Shown one piece after another: positions 1 to 12,153 of a stretch of DNA of 64,000 nt. Positions within the stretch are counted from its first letter, which is position 1. Each line of letters begins with the position of its first letter. Source of the stretch: Basidiobolus meristosporus CBS 931.73 (lineage: Eukaryota > Basidiobolomycota > Basidiobolomycetes > Basidiobolales > Basidiobolaceae); contig MCFE01000161.1 of the NCBI GenBank assembly GCA_002104905.1, positions 85,348 through 149,347 on the forward strand. Reading direction: 5' to 3'. Below the pieces are notes generated by a model, which had not been told where the DNA came from, did no database searches, and worked only from the letters and a program-made list of their open reading frames with translations. The position numbers and the translations under genes are program-made.

Positions 1-516
1 GAGAACAGCGATGGCATATTATGATTACTTACGATAGCCTGGTGGCCGATAAGGATCCATTTCCGCTAAAAAAACTTGGAAGATCGAATACAAGGAGAGG
101 TATTGTCAAATTTAACGTTCAACTCCCAATAGGATGTTTGATCAGTTTGAAGTTGAAGATGGCTGTTGATACACGTAGGCGAAAACGAAGTATGCGTAAA
201 TAATAAGCACGTTTTCGTTTAAGGTACTATGGAAACTAGTAGTATTCGCTTTGCCGTGTTGTGAGAAGTTTCCAACTGCTGGAATAGTTTCGTAAAATCT
301 GAGCTTTTACTTCATTACCTTGATTTGATGATGAATAGATGGTATTTTGAATGGAAATGGAAAAACGGCCTTGGATTCACGTGATTTCGAGGTACCATAA
401 AATTAGATCTGATACATTTTAAACAGTGTAGCGATGCAAATGACGTTTATTTTGTTCAAAATGCAGATGAGCAAATGGTATGGATGGAATGAATGTCATT
501 TATACCCCGAACATAA
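1..516. other. Intergenic, no supported gene
   Basis: This stretch lies 3' of the thioredoxin reductase gene. A 60-codon ORF at 21-203 (+) is basic and low in complexity and matches no family I recognise. Nothing else is supported. Confidence 0.6.
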
Positions 517-1773
<1,257 letters not shown>

Positions 1774-1938
1774 TGTTAAAATTTACCCAAAGAGTTAACG
1801 ATTCGTTTCCGCGACCAAATAGAATTTATCATCCTAACATATCAATGATTGGCTCTGGGAAAAAACAGCAGTAAAAGCAATCTGATTATCCTGCAATTCA
1901 ATGATTTACCCCAAGCTGGTAACCAGTCCACTAATAGC

Positions 1939-1945
1939 TGACTCA
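1939..1945. promoter_or_regulatory. AP-1-like site TGACTCA upstream of thioredoxin reductase
   Basis: The heptamer TGACTCA lies 166 nt upstream of the TRR1 start codon. Fungal Yap1/Pap1 factors bind AP-1-like sites and thioredoxin reductase is a classic target. A single heptamer can occur by chance, so this is suggestive only. Confidence 0.3.
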
Positions 1946-2262
1946 TATCTATGTGATGCGACAAAGTGATTATCAATCGTTTTTGCAACAACGTGTCCAA
2001 CGGTTTCGGCTCACATCATTCATCAGATTTAGTCTAGATTGTATGCAACAATGATCGTCATCAGTCAGAAGCATGATCGGTTTCGGCCTATGACACCTCA
2101 TTTGAAAAATAACCACAAGAGCTCATCAATACTGACTGATGCGTGGTCGGAACTGCGCATGCTGGTTGACTATGTCTCTGAACCCTAATCTCATTCCTCG
2201 AACCTGGTCTCTAATGCGAAAACACTCCTGCTGTATTGATTTAACAATGCCGCAAGGAATGG

Positions 2263-2270
2263 TATATAAA
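2263..2270 (+). promoter_or_regulatory. TATA box (TATATAAA) of the 7TM gene
   Basis: TATATAAA lies about 200 nt upstream of the ATG at 2473, on the coding strand of the receptor-like gene and in a region with no other gene. Confidence 0.4.
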
Positions 2271-2472
2271 GCAACTAGGGATGAATCATCTCCAAATATT
2301 TCTTATTGCTGGATTGCTTCGAGCTCTCGCACTGAGCTCTTACCCACTCCACCCTTCCTAGTGTCCATCTAATACATAGAGGCCCTTGGGAACATTAAAT
2401 GTTAAGTTCCTTGCCGAATTCAGCCGCGAATACTCTCTCTTTCAACAGTCACAATCATCTGCAGAGTCCAAT

Positions 2473-3732
2473 ATGCTGACCTCGGCACCAGTATTCTCCA
2501 ACGTCAACAGTCAGTATGGGTCTGTGTTTACAGCAGCGATCGCTGCCCACAGCATCTCGATCATATGCTCAGCAATCGTCTTTCTGATATTAGTAGGTCT
2601 GAGGTATTACGACCGGCATCTGGTAGATCGGGTGTCATTGAGGTTGAACAAATGGGTAGCATTAGTGGATATTGGCTACTGTAGTGCTCAGATACTAAAC
2701 ATTCAAAACAATAACGATACCGTCTGGTGCATACTCAGCGTCTGGCTTCTCATATGGTTCACGCTGCTATATCTATTTTTAAATACCATGATAGCATTTA
2801 ATTTACAAATCGTTTTTGTCCATGGAAAGAGCAATACCTCGACCTACGTGAAATATTATTACATGACGTCGCTGTTCCTATCCTTGCTGATCAGCATCAC
2901 GCCCTTCTTTGGGCGCAAGTACGGTTTCTACTCTGTCTCTGGTACGTGTTGGTGGACGAACGGCTACACCTCAAAGACCATCTTATGGGAGTGGATGACC
3001 TACTTGGGCTGGATCGTTATCAGCGTCCTCTATTGCATCATCGCCATTAGTCTGGTGACCTACAAGTTAATCAAGGAGAGCCGACTGATCCGTGCACACA
3101 TCCACCATACAGCTAACCAAGAACTTGGATCCGAATGGCAGGGAAAAACCAACATTGACAAGGATATTTTGAAGGCTGTACGTCGTATCATACTGTATCC
3201 AATGATTCCAATCTTCACGCAAGGCATCAACATTGTTCAGGAGATGGATATATACATTCACCGCCGAGCGAACTTCTCGCTGTTTTTTTTGGCTTACTTT
3301 GCCGGTTCATTGCAGGGCACATTAAACGCAATTGTTTTATTGTTCGATCCGGCAGTGGTCCATGCGTGGCAGCGAATTCGGGCTGACCTTACTGATCGCT
3401 ATGTGCACTCTGTAACTTCGTCCGATTCCTTGGAAGTGGGTATCACTTCATGGAAGCCAAAAATACTCTTCTGGTGCATAACGAGATGCCTGCTTACTAA
3501 TAACGCAAGCTCGGCTGAGAATCGGGCTTCTGAGCGTCCTTATTTGGTCCATTTAAATCAAGCTATCAACTCGGATATGAGCCTCTCCATAGCCGGTGCA
3601 GAGGAGCGCAGATATGACGTTTATTCGGTTAATCATCAAAACTCAGAAGCGAATAAGGTTGAGATTTGCAGCGAACGGAAGAGCACAAGCCATTCCGAAA
3701 GATTTCCTAAAGACACTTCGTTGTACTTATAA
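2473..3732 (+). CDS. Seven-transmembrane receptor-like protein (cAMP-receptor-like class)
   Basis: Single-exon ORF of 419 residues. The open frame begins upstream at a TTG, but the first ATG is at 2473. Hydrophobic segments lie near residues 17-42, 58-75, 84-115, 130-146, 172-198, 240-262 and 275-300, followed by a Ser-rich tail of about 110 residues. The layout, with a short N-terminus, an aromatic-rich TM3, a CWW motif before TM5 and a basic third loop (ILKAVRRIIL) leading into TM6, resembles the Dictyostelium cAMP-receptor/fungal Git3-type GPCR group. The family assignment rests on topology and general likeness. The ligand is unknown. A second, unrelated-looking 7TM gene lies 2.5 kb away, and the RGS and G-alpha genes in the window could act in the same pathway. 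Confidence 0.75.
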   Translation: MLTSAPVFSNVNSQYGSVFTAAIAAHSISIICSAIVFLILVGLRYYDRHLVDRVSLRLNKWVALVDIGYCSAQILNIQNNNDTVWCILSVWLLIWFTLLYLFLNTMIAFNLQIVFVHGKSNTSTYVKYYYMTSLFLSLLISITPFFGRKYGFYSVSGTCWWTNGYTSKTILWEWMTYLGWIVISVLYCIIAISLVTYKLIKESRLIRAHIHHTANQELGSEWQGKTNIDKDILKAVRRIILYPMIPIFTQGINIVQEMDIYIHRRANFSLFFLAYFAGSLQGTLNAIVLLFDPAVVHAWQRIRADLTDRYVHSVTSSDSLEVGITSWKPKILFWCITRCLLTNNASSAENRASERPYLVHLNQAINSDMSLSIAGAEERRYDVYSVNHQNSEANKVEICSERKSTSHSERFPKDTSLYL

Positions 3733-3944
3733 TTACATCTGCCATATACTTGTACAGTCACTTCACATTACTCTATTCGTCGTTTGAGATGAACGCCTAT
3801 TCCTCTGCCGACCTCTTTGATGACTTTCTCCACGGCTTAGATAAGATCGCATACATCGGCGCCAAGTGCTAAATAAACGATACCTACTGGGGCTGGATGA
3901 GTGTGCTATAAATTTTATTCGATATTCATTAAAAGGGCCATGCA

Positions 3945-5476
3945 TCATTGGGCTTTTTGATGCTCCGGTGCGTGACTGGTTTCATAGTCAACGTGAACAA
4001 AAGCGCGCTCCACATTTGGTAGCGTTTCTAGTTTGATTTGCAAACTTTCTCCTATGTCATGGCTCTCGTACAGAGGTGTTTCTGGTAGCATCACTATATC
4101 TACTTCGACAAATAGATTGTAGCCGGCGTGATAAGCACGACAAGTATCAACTTGCAAGACTTTAGGATGATGGGTCAATGCTACAATCAGAGCTCATTAA
4201 AAACAAGAAGCGTAGCAACGAGCGTTGTTTGGATTACCGATATATGTTACTTTCTTCAGGAAATTCGTGTCTGCTGACTTGCCAACTATCAGCTGAATAT
4301 TTTCTAAAGATGAGTAGCGTGGTAAGTTCAATTGGTTAACCCATTCTGTTTTGGTAAAAATGGCAAACCATATGCAGTAGCTGTCCATGATCGAAGTATG
4401 ACAAGCGCCACTATCAAGGCCCCCACCGGATCAATCCACCAGTAAATCTTGCTTCCCAATAACGAGGCAGTTAAACCAAAGCCATTGACTAGAAGGTCAT
4501 TCTGGTGATCTTGTGCGAATGTTTTGGCAGCAGGAAATTCTCTGAGTGTTCGACAGTAAAGGAATAGAACAAATTTGGTCCCCAAGGCAATCGAGACGCA
4601 CACTATACTCCATGTATCCAGCTTTGGTGAGTGATCACGCCCAAGTAGAGTCCTGACGCCTTCAATCTGTGAAATACGTGTGAAAACCACATCCAGTATA
4701 TATAACCATAACCTACATACAATCAACTCCAAAGAAAGAGTGCCCATTAACGCTGAAAAAACAATAATTCCAACGGTCTCCATACGAGCTTTACCCTAAG
4801 AGGCTTTTGATTAGACTTATTTTTGGCAGCTTAGCTCCCATACGTACAGTGGGATATTTGAGTATATTGCTTCTGGCGGCTGCACGGGCAGCAAAAACCA
4901 AGACTGCACTAGAGAAGAGATCCATGAACGAGTCGGCCATGGTGGCGAATAAGGACAATGATTTGGAAGCGATTGCTGCATATAGCTGCAGCATAAATAA
5001 TATGATATTTGCGGCAAAAGAGCCATATACCGCCACCTTGACCTTTACGTGACCAACGTTAGAAGTATGTAAATTTGCGTAATCGAGATACAGCAGCATA
5101 CTTTGAGTAAGTGAGAATCATCCTCTGAACCGCTGATATTCACGGGGGTTAGAAAGTCGTCGATAATCTGGTTCTGTTCCTCATAGAAGTCATATACACT
5201 TTTTCCTTGGTTTTTTTTCACTTGTTGTAATTCATCGAATGACATTCGCCTGGAACCTAGTAGTAGAGGATCCGACTCATCTTGAGTGTCCGAGTCGTGT
5301 TCGAAATCCTGAGGACTAGCTGCACGGTGTACAAGGTGAGACGTACGACTTAAATTCGGTAAGTAACCTGTACTCAAGGTAGGTGGACTAGGACAAACAG
5401 TGATTTCTTCCTGAAAGGAACATGGTAACATCTCTATAGAATATTGAGTTGAACTGGTTGCGCTAGGTGGACGCAT
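3945..5476 (-). CDS. Cation diffusion facilitator, manganese type
   Basis: Divalent-cation/proton exchanger expected in an internal or plasma membrane. Six exons: 5476-5102, 5042-4848, 4795-4721, 4666-4369, 4303-4238 and 4180-3945, giving 414 residues with phases consistent throughout. The N-terminal 125 residues are acidic and Ser-rich, with an LLLGSRR segment that could be a dileucine sorting signal. The membrane domain shows the metal-site motifs DSFMD in TM2 and DHQND in TM5. A DxxxD pair in both helices is the signature of the Mn (and Fe) CDF branch, as opposed to the HxxxD of Zn transporters. WIDPVGALIVALVIL marks TM6, and the C-terminal cytoplasmic domain ends with VERAFVHVDYE. The first intron begins with GTATGC and the fourth with GTTTGC, both weak donors, but they are required by phase and by conservation. 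Confidence 0.93.
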
Positions 5477-5519
5477 TTTGCTACAGTATTCTTCCGACTA
5501 CTACCATGACTGTTCAAAG

Positions 5520-5527
5520 CTTATATA
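5520..5527 (-). promoter_or_regulatory. TATA box (TATATAAG) of the CDF gene
   Basis: Read on the minus strand, TATATAAG ends 44 nt before the ATG at 5476. The spacing would leave a very short leader. Confidence 0.5.
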
Positions 5528-6185
5528 GGTCACTGGAAATAACACCCCTTAGACGATGACTCATTTTCCACGGTTTTAATTCAGTTGATATGACTGCCTG
5601 TTTGTAACGTGTTCACCAAGTGATTGTCTTACCAATAAAAGGAAATATGTGGATTCCTAGGATAATATGGTTTAGCCACCCAAGATTTAACCTAAACTGT
5701 AATTCCCCAAAATGATATAAGATATGAACATCTGAAAACGATATAATTTTTGCATTCAGGTCAAGTATATTCTGGAAACGATCAATTCAATGATTCCAGG
5801 GTACATTAACAAAGTTCGAATTACAAGAATAATAAATCAGATCTAAAACAGTCTAGAGTTGAAATCAGTAGCCAATTAACCTGTGATCTCGTGGTAACCA
5901 AAAGGCTGGTAGATAGGGTGGTATTTACACCAAAACTGGCTCTCGCTTTTATTACTTCAGACAATCTAGGTCATGATAATCGGTTATCTACATTTAGTGA
6001 CTATTTTGTATATAACGTTGACGTAGCTGTAAAAGAAATCTCGCAGATATGGATTATTACTAATATTGAATCGGAGATAATACGGAATATTTTGACAGCC
6101 CCTTTTGATAGCTAGTTTATGAAGTTTATTAATTAATTACGCAAAATATAAAGAATAGTCTAATGTTTACGGAGTCTATAATTGA
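5528..6185. other. AT-rich intergenic DNA
   Basis: Sequence between the CDF promoter and the 3' end of the second 7TM gene. A 74-codon ORF at 5891-6115 (+) has no recognisable features. Nothing else is seen. Confidence 0.6.
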
Positions 6186-7115
6186 TTATTTTATGATATG
6201 GAGAGTTGGAGACTCGATATGCGGAGCGTTGCTATTTTCGGGCTGCTCGTTAAGCAGCGTTCCTTGAAAGTATCCCGTAGTATTGTTCTCCGGACTGTTT
6301 TCTGAGGACCATGCACTTTTGCGCCTCCTGTGGGTGGCTTGCATCATCTCTGACATCATTTTACTTTTTACTGCCCCTATACAAATCAACATTAGATATG
6401 TGTTCTTTGAAAATTTTTGAAGTAAACTCTTACACCCAATATAGAGAAGATACCAAGAATTGGCAACGTTTAGAGTGATAGTGATGGCCAATGCTATGTC
6501 GCAGGTGATAATAACTAATGCGAAAATTGCTCCATCTCTTGCCAAGATTCGATAAATCCCTTTGTTGTTGAACCGCGAGAGGTGAATAATATTGAAAACA
6601 AAGATGGCGCTTAATAGGATCATGATTGTGGTAGTGGTTGATACCAACGTCAGCGTGTACGCAAGCGGGAAATGGATCGTGCAACCACCTAGTGGCCCTT
6701 TAGTATAGTTGAAATGAGAAAACATCTCAATAAGACAGAACATCTCTAATCCTTGTAAAGCGATGCAAATGAATGCTACTAGCTTTGTTGACAGTGCTGT
6801 GTGATATGCCTTGAGATAGAGAATCAGGTGAATGCACGATAGCGAGATAAAGGATGTTGTGTGATACTGAATGGTAATGGCGAAGCAATCTTTATCTGTC
6901 CGCATTTCCAGTATGACTTCCAATAGGCTGTTGATGCATCTAACAAGAGCTTGAATGAAGTTCAATTTGTAGACCAAAGCCGTCTCTTTCATAGCAATCC
7001 GGGTGGCATGGTAAGCACCTTCTAGAGCTAATGGAAGTGAGATGCCAATCATAACTATGGTGATGCTATCATGTAGCTGCGCATATTCAATTGCATCGGA
7101 GGTTGGATAGTCCAT
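6186..7115 (-). CDS. Second seven-transmembrane protein, family unknown
   Basis: Intron-free ORF of 309 residues with an ATG at 7115 and a TATAAAG at 7164-7158. Seven hydrophobic stretches can be drawn: about residues 16-37, 47-70, 86-108, 111-132, 147-175, 193-216 and 221-249. The tail after TM7 is short, basic and Ser/Asn-rich (AVKSKMMSEMMQATHRRR), as in many GPCR C-termini. Cys residues sit in extracellular-type loops, for example GGCTIHF before TM5. I do not recognise the family. The seven-helix count and basic tail support a receptor-like role, which is inference. It does not closely resemble the 7TM protein at 2473-3732, so the two are probably not recent duplicates. Confidence 0.65.
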   Translation of the reverse strand: MDYPTSDAIEYAQLHDSITIVMIGISLPLALEGAYHATRIAMKETALVYKLNFIQALVRCINSLLEVILEMRTDKDCFAITIQYHTTSFISLSCIHLILYLKAYHTALSTKLVAFICIALQGLEMFCLIEMFSHFNYTKGPLGGCTIHFPLAYTLTLVSTTTTIMILLSAIFVFNIIHLSRFNNKGIYRILARDGAIFALVIITCDIALAITITLNVANSWYLLYIGCKSLLQKFSKNTYLMLICIGAVKSKMMSEMMQATHRRRKSAWSSENSPENNTTGYFQGTLLNEQPENSNAPHIESPTLHIIK

Positions 7116-7157
7116 CGGAGGCGATTAGAGCAGCAATAGAGCGAAGTAAGGCCTTGG

Positions 7158-7164
7158 CTTTATA
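7158..7164 (-). promoter_or_regulatory. TATA-like box (TATAAAG)
   Basis: Minus-strand TATAAAG ends 42 nt upstream of the ATG at 7115, mirroring the close TATA-ATG spacing of the CDF gene. Confidence 0.45.
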
Positions 7165-8331
7165 CAAGAAATCTCAGGTTAGTTCATATCGTTAGACATT
7201 AAAGTACCAGTGTTTTCATTGCCTACTATGATTGTCCCACGTAACTTGTTTCTGTTTGCTGTAGTACGCCCTCCGGCTTCTGTAACATATGCCAATTTGA
7301 AAAGATGAGATCTGCACAATCAGGGATTGAAAGTAGTGCTGAATGAAAAAACTTTCATTTGAGCGATTTGGTATTACTTCCTAGATATAAGTAGGACACG
7401 GTTACCAATACATGCTCTGTGCAAATTTATTTTGGAGGTACATCGGCAAGAACTGCACGCCGAAACCCATTTTTTAGATATCGAGATCTTGATTCTGAAC
7501 AAATCATAAGCCACTGCTCAGTATAGATTTAACACTGGTTATAGTGCAAACTGGATAAAATCAACGGCAGTAAATGCATTACCGAAAACAAGCTTGGGTA
7601 ACGATAGGCGCACTGTAAGAACGAATGTGCCACCTTGCATACATTTATCATGTTTTCTGGAAAGTAAAACGTTCAAACTTGATCCAGAAACTGAAACATA
7701 GACCCTTAAGCTGTCTCAAGATCCTCCTTTGTTTCATTTTGAGAACCACCGATATGGATTTGAAAGGTGAGGGCATATGGATGAATGCCGTGTTCTATCG
7801 AAACAAGCACCAGACCGTTCTTGCGACTATGTACAGATAGTATCATAAGCTACACCAGAAAGGCAAGATTCAGATGATCGTACAAAGTAAAATGAGTTTC
7901 TCACACAAGAGGCCCTATTAAAGAGCTTTGATAGTTCACTTGGGCTCACAGCTTTGAAATGGGTTTTCCTTATCGAGACAATCGTTTTCACTTTCATTAC
8001 CTATCCAAAATTGCCGTGAATCTTTTAAATTATACTACAATTACATATTTGGTGTCGGGACTCCTCGCTGTAGCTGGAATCCTGTCCCAATTCGGATTGA
8101 AGAGCACAGTTTCGTACCCGTGAATTAACAGTTGTATATAAATCCGCGGATTTTCCACCTTTTCTCAATCTGACTCCCAACATTAGGATCATTTTACTTT
8201 TTGGATCTGCGGTAACGACCCCAGGTTATCAGGGTTCTATTGCGATAATAGACATCCTTTAGCAGCCTTTCACATTTTGTCAATCATTGATCAACCTTTT
8301 TTCCTGCATATTTTTCCTCAAAAATATCTTT
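7165..8331. other. Intergenic, no clear gene
   Basis: Only short ORFs occur, for example 7625-7840 (+), 71 codons. A TATATAAAT at about 8131 and a CT-rich leader precede the candidate gene that follows. Confidence 0.5.
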
Positions 8332-9835
8332 ATGGAGGGAGAGGAGTCTCATCCATCATGCTTTTCCTCAGAGGGCTCTTCATTAATCCCAAAGGCAATA
8401 GCCCGCCATTCTGGAGATGAATATGCACAAGAGCTCCGCTAGACCGGAGCCTCAGAGCAGTCATCAACAGGATCTAGATGCTGCACACAAGACGGAGATC
8501 GAGACTCGTCGATATCAAAAAGGTAAATCAGTGGAATCTGTACGTAATTGCACGTACAAAGCATAGCGGCCTCACCATCAGGAGATGTCACAGATGGGTT
8601 CACATGCGGTAAATGTATTTAGTATTTCGTCTGTATTTCATTCCATTTTAACCTAGCTTCACTCTAGTACATCCATCCATCGCGAGTGATGGGTTTCCCC
8701 ACACCCATATCACCCGCATCTCCATTAGATCAGGTTATCTTGTGACACAGACGCTTCTCTGTCATGGAAGGAAGCATAACCCCCTAATCCCATAGAGCCC
8801 CCAAAGTTTACAATTAGAGGTCGTTTAGGCCAAGATAAACCACTCTCATGGAACGCGTTGACATACGATGAGAGGGGAGTAACATACAGAGAGAGTATGC
8901 ATAGTCCAGCAGCAACGCCTACTCGCAGAATGGAATACTGTGACTACTGCGACAACTATACATTTACGATGCTACAGCAGTGTGGACATCGGTACGAATT
9001 TATGGCACATCCTACAGTGTGTATCTGCTAGATTTCCACATAATTCATACTCATCAACTATTAGGAGTTGTTTCCAATGCTGGTCTCTTTACAGCCTATC
9101 CAAAAAATCTGGTCATAAATTCGGTTATAACTCGTTTTAACGGCATTGAACAGCACAACATCAATGAAACTCTTCTATTGCGCATGGTATTGATTCTCAT
9201 CCTGCCTTGCCCTCTTTGAAAACTACCTCTAATTGTCCCCAGGTTCGAGCAGGGTTAATGGTTCCTAATTTCACTGAGAAGCAAAAATCAATGCTGTTAA
9301 CAATAAGTATAAGCTTGTGGAATTGTGTTGGGTTTCATTTCATTGAACAACTGTACGATTTAGAACCTGGAGTGTCCTTATGATCTGGCCCATAATTTTT
9401 CCACGGCTTCCTTCACTAACACAAACAAGCCATTTGAAGATAGTTTTAGATTCGCACTTGCTAATAATCCGACTCCTTAAATTGATCAAAACATCTACAC
9501 AAGCACCGTTTAACAAGCACTCTGCAAAATCTCCTTCTACCTTGTGCACTGCAGGGATTTCCAAATCAATATTTGATACAACAAAGTATTATCAAAGTCA
9601 AATAGAAACGCTCGGGAATCAAGGTTAGTCTTACTCTCTGATATAACCAACTACAAATACTTATCGATTCGCCCAGCAATAGAAGCAGAAAAAAAGGTTC
9701 AGAATCTTTCGCAAGATAACCTTAAGCAAAACATTCTTATAATGTAAAATGAGGAACTCAAGAACGAACTAAAGCGAGCTCAAGCAGAAAATATTGCTTT
9801 GCGCAAACGTATTCAAAAAATAGAAAGGTTTGTTT
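8332..9835 (+). pseudogene. Unresolved spliced gene or decayed gene with coiled-coil end
   Basis: Several protein-like segments flanked by plausible splice sites follow a TATATAAAT (about 8131) and a pyrimidine-rich leader. One consistent phase-1 path is ATG 8417 to a GTAAAT donor near 8522, then an exon after CTCTAG, then an exon after CCCATAG that encodes PPKFTIRGRLGQDK and a Cys/His cluster (CDYC, CGH, then CFQC after a further intron). A competing frame at 8973-9190 gives LLDFHIIHTHQLLGVV and continues after a CCCCAG acceptor; it faintly recalls the middle homology region of fungal zinc-cluster regulators. The region ends with a helical, charged coiled-coil segment (NEELKNELKRAQAEN) that shares its frame with an upstream half, but an in-frame TAA near 9749 separates them. 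Two frames compete and a stop interrupts the end, so I cannot give a gene model. It may be two overlapping relics. Confidence 0.3.
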
Positions 9836-12153
9836 TTGCGCCCTCTTCCACATCTACTGTTTCTTAGCTCTCCGTTACAGTACGCTCAATCAGGTTTCAT
9901 GACTTGATTTAACTTGACATGCGAGTTGGATTTTATGATTGCTATGCGCTTTATAGATTGCTCAGTTCGTACGTGCTTATGTTAATCAATAGCTACTTGA
10001 ATCTATATTTTGCTGATCTTCAAATCTATATCTGCATATTTGAAGAAAAATATGTAGTATATATGTATTACTCTACAACGATGTTGATAAAACTTTGGCC
10101 CTAAACCTTGGAAGATTGCTATGTCTATCTACAACCTAAAAAGCAGCGTTAGTACCGAGGGGACTTGGAAAATAGACCCATAGTGGTAGCGTGGTACTTG
10201 ACCACTAGACTGCCTCTTGATCACTGTGTGTTGGCCGCTATTAATCCACTTTACGGTGAAGATCTTGAATTCCAAGGAATTGTATGGAGAATGATTTGTC
10301 CCTAAAAGGTATCGCCCTGTTGATCATTAGATGTCAAGACAGCTAACTTGAGCAAAACCTCTAGTCAAACTTCGTATTTTGATTACAGAAGTAGCATTAT
10401 AACTTAATTATATTCTAACAATTGCATCGTCATGTGTTGGCCAAATAACATGAAGTTCATTATTCTCCCCTAGAATTATTTATGGTTGGTAGGACAGATA
10501 AGCGATAATTTCCAAAGCTTGCCCTTGATACATCATGTGACAAAGCTCTCCATGAAGACACATAATAGTTGACCCGCTATTTCATGTCCGCTCCAAACCA
10601 AAGTTCCAAGATATCAACATTTATCTTCAAGTTTTCCAACGGGGCTCAATTCCAGAAGAGTGAAGATGAATTTCTATATACAGTTGAAAATGCGTAGAAT
10701 TGGCACTGATTATAAATCAGTGGTAATCAAACAAAAAACCATTAATTTATACATATCTATCTGGAAACATGAAGCAGACATCTGACATAAGATACACTGC
10801 AGTCAAGTATCAATATAGCTAATGACTTCTGCTTGAATGGGGTATTCTTCAAATAGAAAATCACAGTTGATCATGCGAGGGTTTGCTCATCGATTTCTGA
10901 ACCAGCTTATTCATCGGTTTGCGGTACAACAGGAATTTGAGATTGGGCAACAGCTCACGAAGTATAGATGTGCTATTCTGAGATCAAGAACAAGCAGTAT
11001 GGCTGGGTTTGTGATACTGATTGCTTTCCACGGTCAAGTAAAACTATTTCCCAATTCGTAGTCTGATGCCGGGGCATGTAGAACAATGCATGTTGCTAAT
11101 TTTCAGACGAAGCCTCGATTGTGAGTTATGTAGATAGCAATGGGTTAGAAATCTAAACGGTCCAATCTCACATTCAAGCCATCCACATCAGATAGGGTAT
11201 GCCACATGATCCAACCTCGAGCGTTAAGCAAATGATCAAGGATAACCGCAAGTGCTGAAAAGTTCTACATAAAATGGTTCAGGGATTCTCGGTGGATGTA
11301 AGACGGCTTTTTGTGCAAGATCACTAATAACCAATGTGCTTCCACATCAAATCTATAGCTCAAATGGCCTCCAACCTTTCCGGTTATCTAGAACTTTGAT
11401 GCACACTTCACTAAACAGACCATTATATCCTAAATGAGAAGTACCAGTACCAATTAAAGTTCGCCGTTGCGGGAAGTGACCCGGAGCCTATTACGATACT
11501 CCATCTTAGATGCAATCATGTAGGAGCTTACTATTCTTGCTACAAGGAGGCTATCAACAAGTGAGCAATCAAATAGCCAGCATACAGCTTGTCGATAATG
11601 AGCCCTACCTCTAATGCATATCATACGTATGGAAGCTGCACCAAATTCTAGTTCCCAACCTGCGAATTTTGAACAGGCGTGAAAGATCGTCATTCTGTTT
11701 GCTTATGTATAGATATGCATATATGTGCACACCGAGAATACACGAATTCAATATGATTAATTAAATTTGGAATAAAAAGTTAGATTGGCAGGAAAGTGTG
11801 TCTAAGCCATAAAACAAACGGGTTGCTCGTCTGGATTGCCATATATACATGACCTCACTACATCACAGTACTTGAGCCGAAAGAACTATACATGCTCTTC
11901 TGAGCGTCACGATCCGAGAATACCAAGTGATATGGTCAGGCTAATCTAACATTTATCCAACCGGAGTTGTTGGCACATCGGGGGTTGGCCTCTTTCAAAC
12001 GTAAGAAGTGCATGGTTCTTACCAAGTATGCTGCTAAATTAAATTTGGTGAGCTCAATGTGCAAGTACGATCATAGTCCAAGGCACATAATTCAATCAAT
12101 CTGATAGTCTGATTTGACTTTTTAGACATTCCTCCGCGTATTTGCCCCCCTTT
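9836..12153. other. Intergenic, no supported gene
   Basis: AT-rich sequence with scattered short ORFs (10837-11061 +, 74 codons; 11454-11693 -, 79 codons) that lack family features. No repeat, RNA gene or mobile element was recognised. Confidence 0.5.

Noticed and set aside
4807-5052. 81-codon plus-strand ORF overlapping the CDF gene
   Set aside because: It lies antisense to a conserved transmembrane exon (DSFMD motif).
9241-9262. GGTTCGAG-like tRNA B-box
   Set aside because: No matching A-box, no cloverleaf pairing, and the segment reads well as an exon after CCCCAG.
10837-11061. 74-codon ORF as a small gene
   Set aside because: No domain, no core promoter and no splice context; length is compatible with chance.
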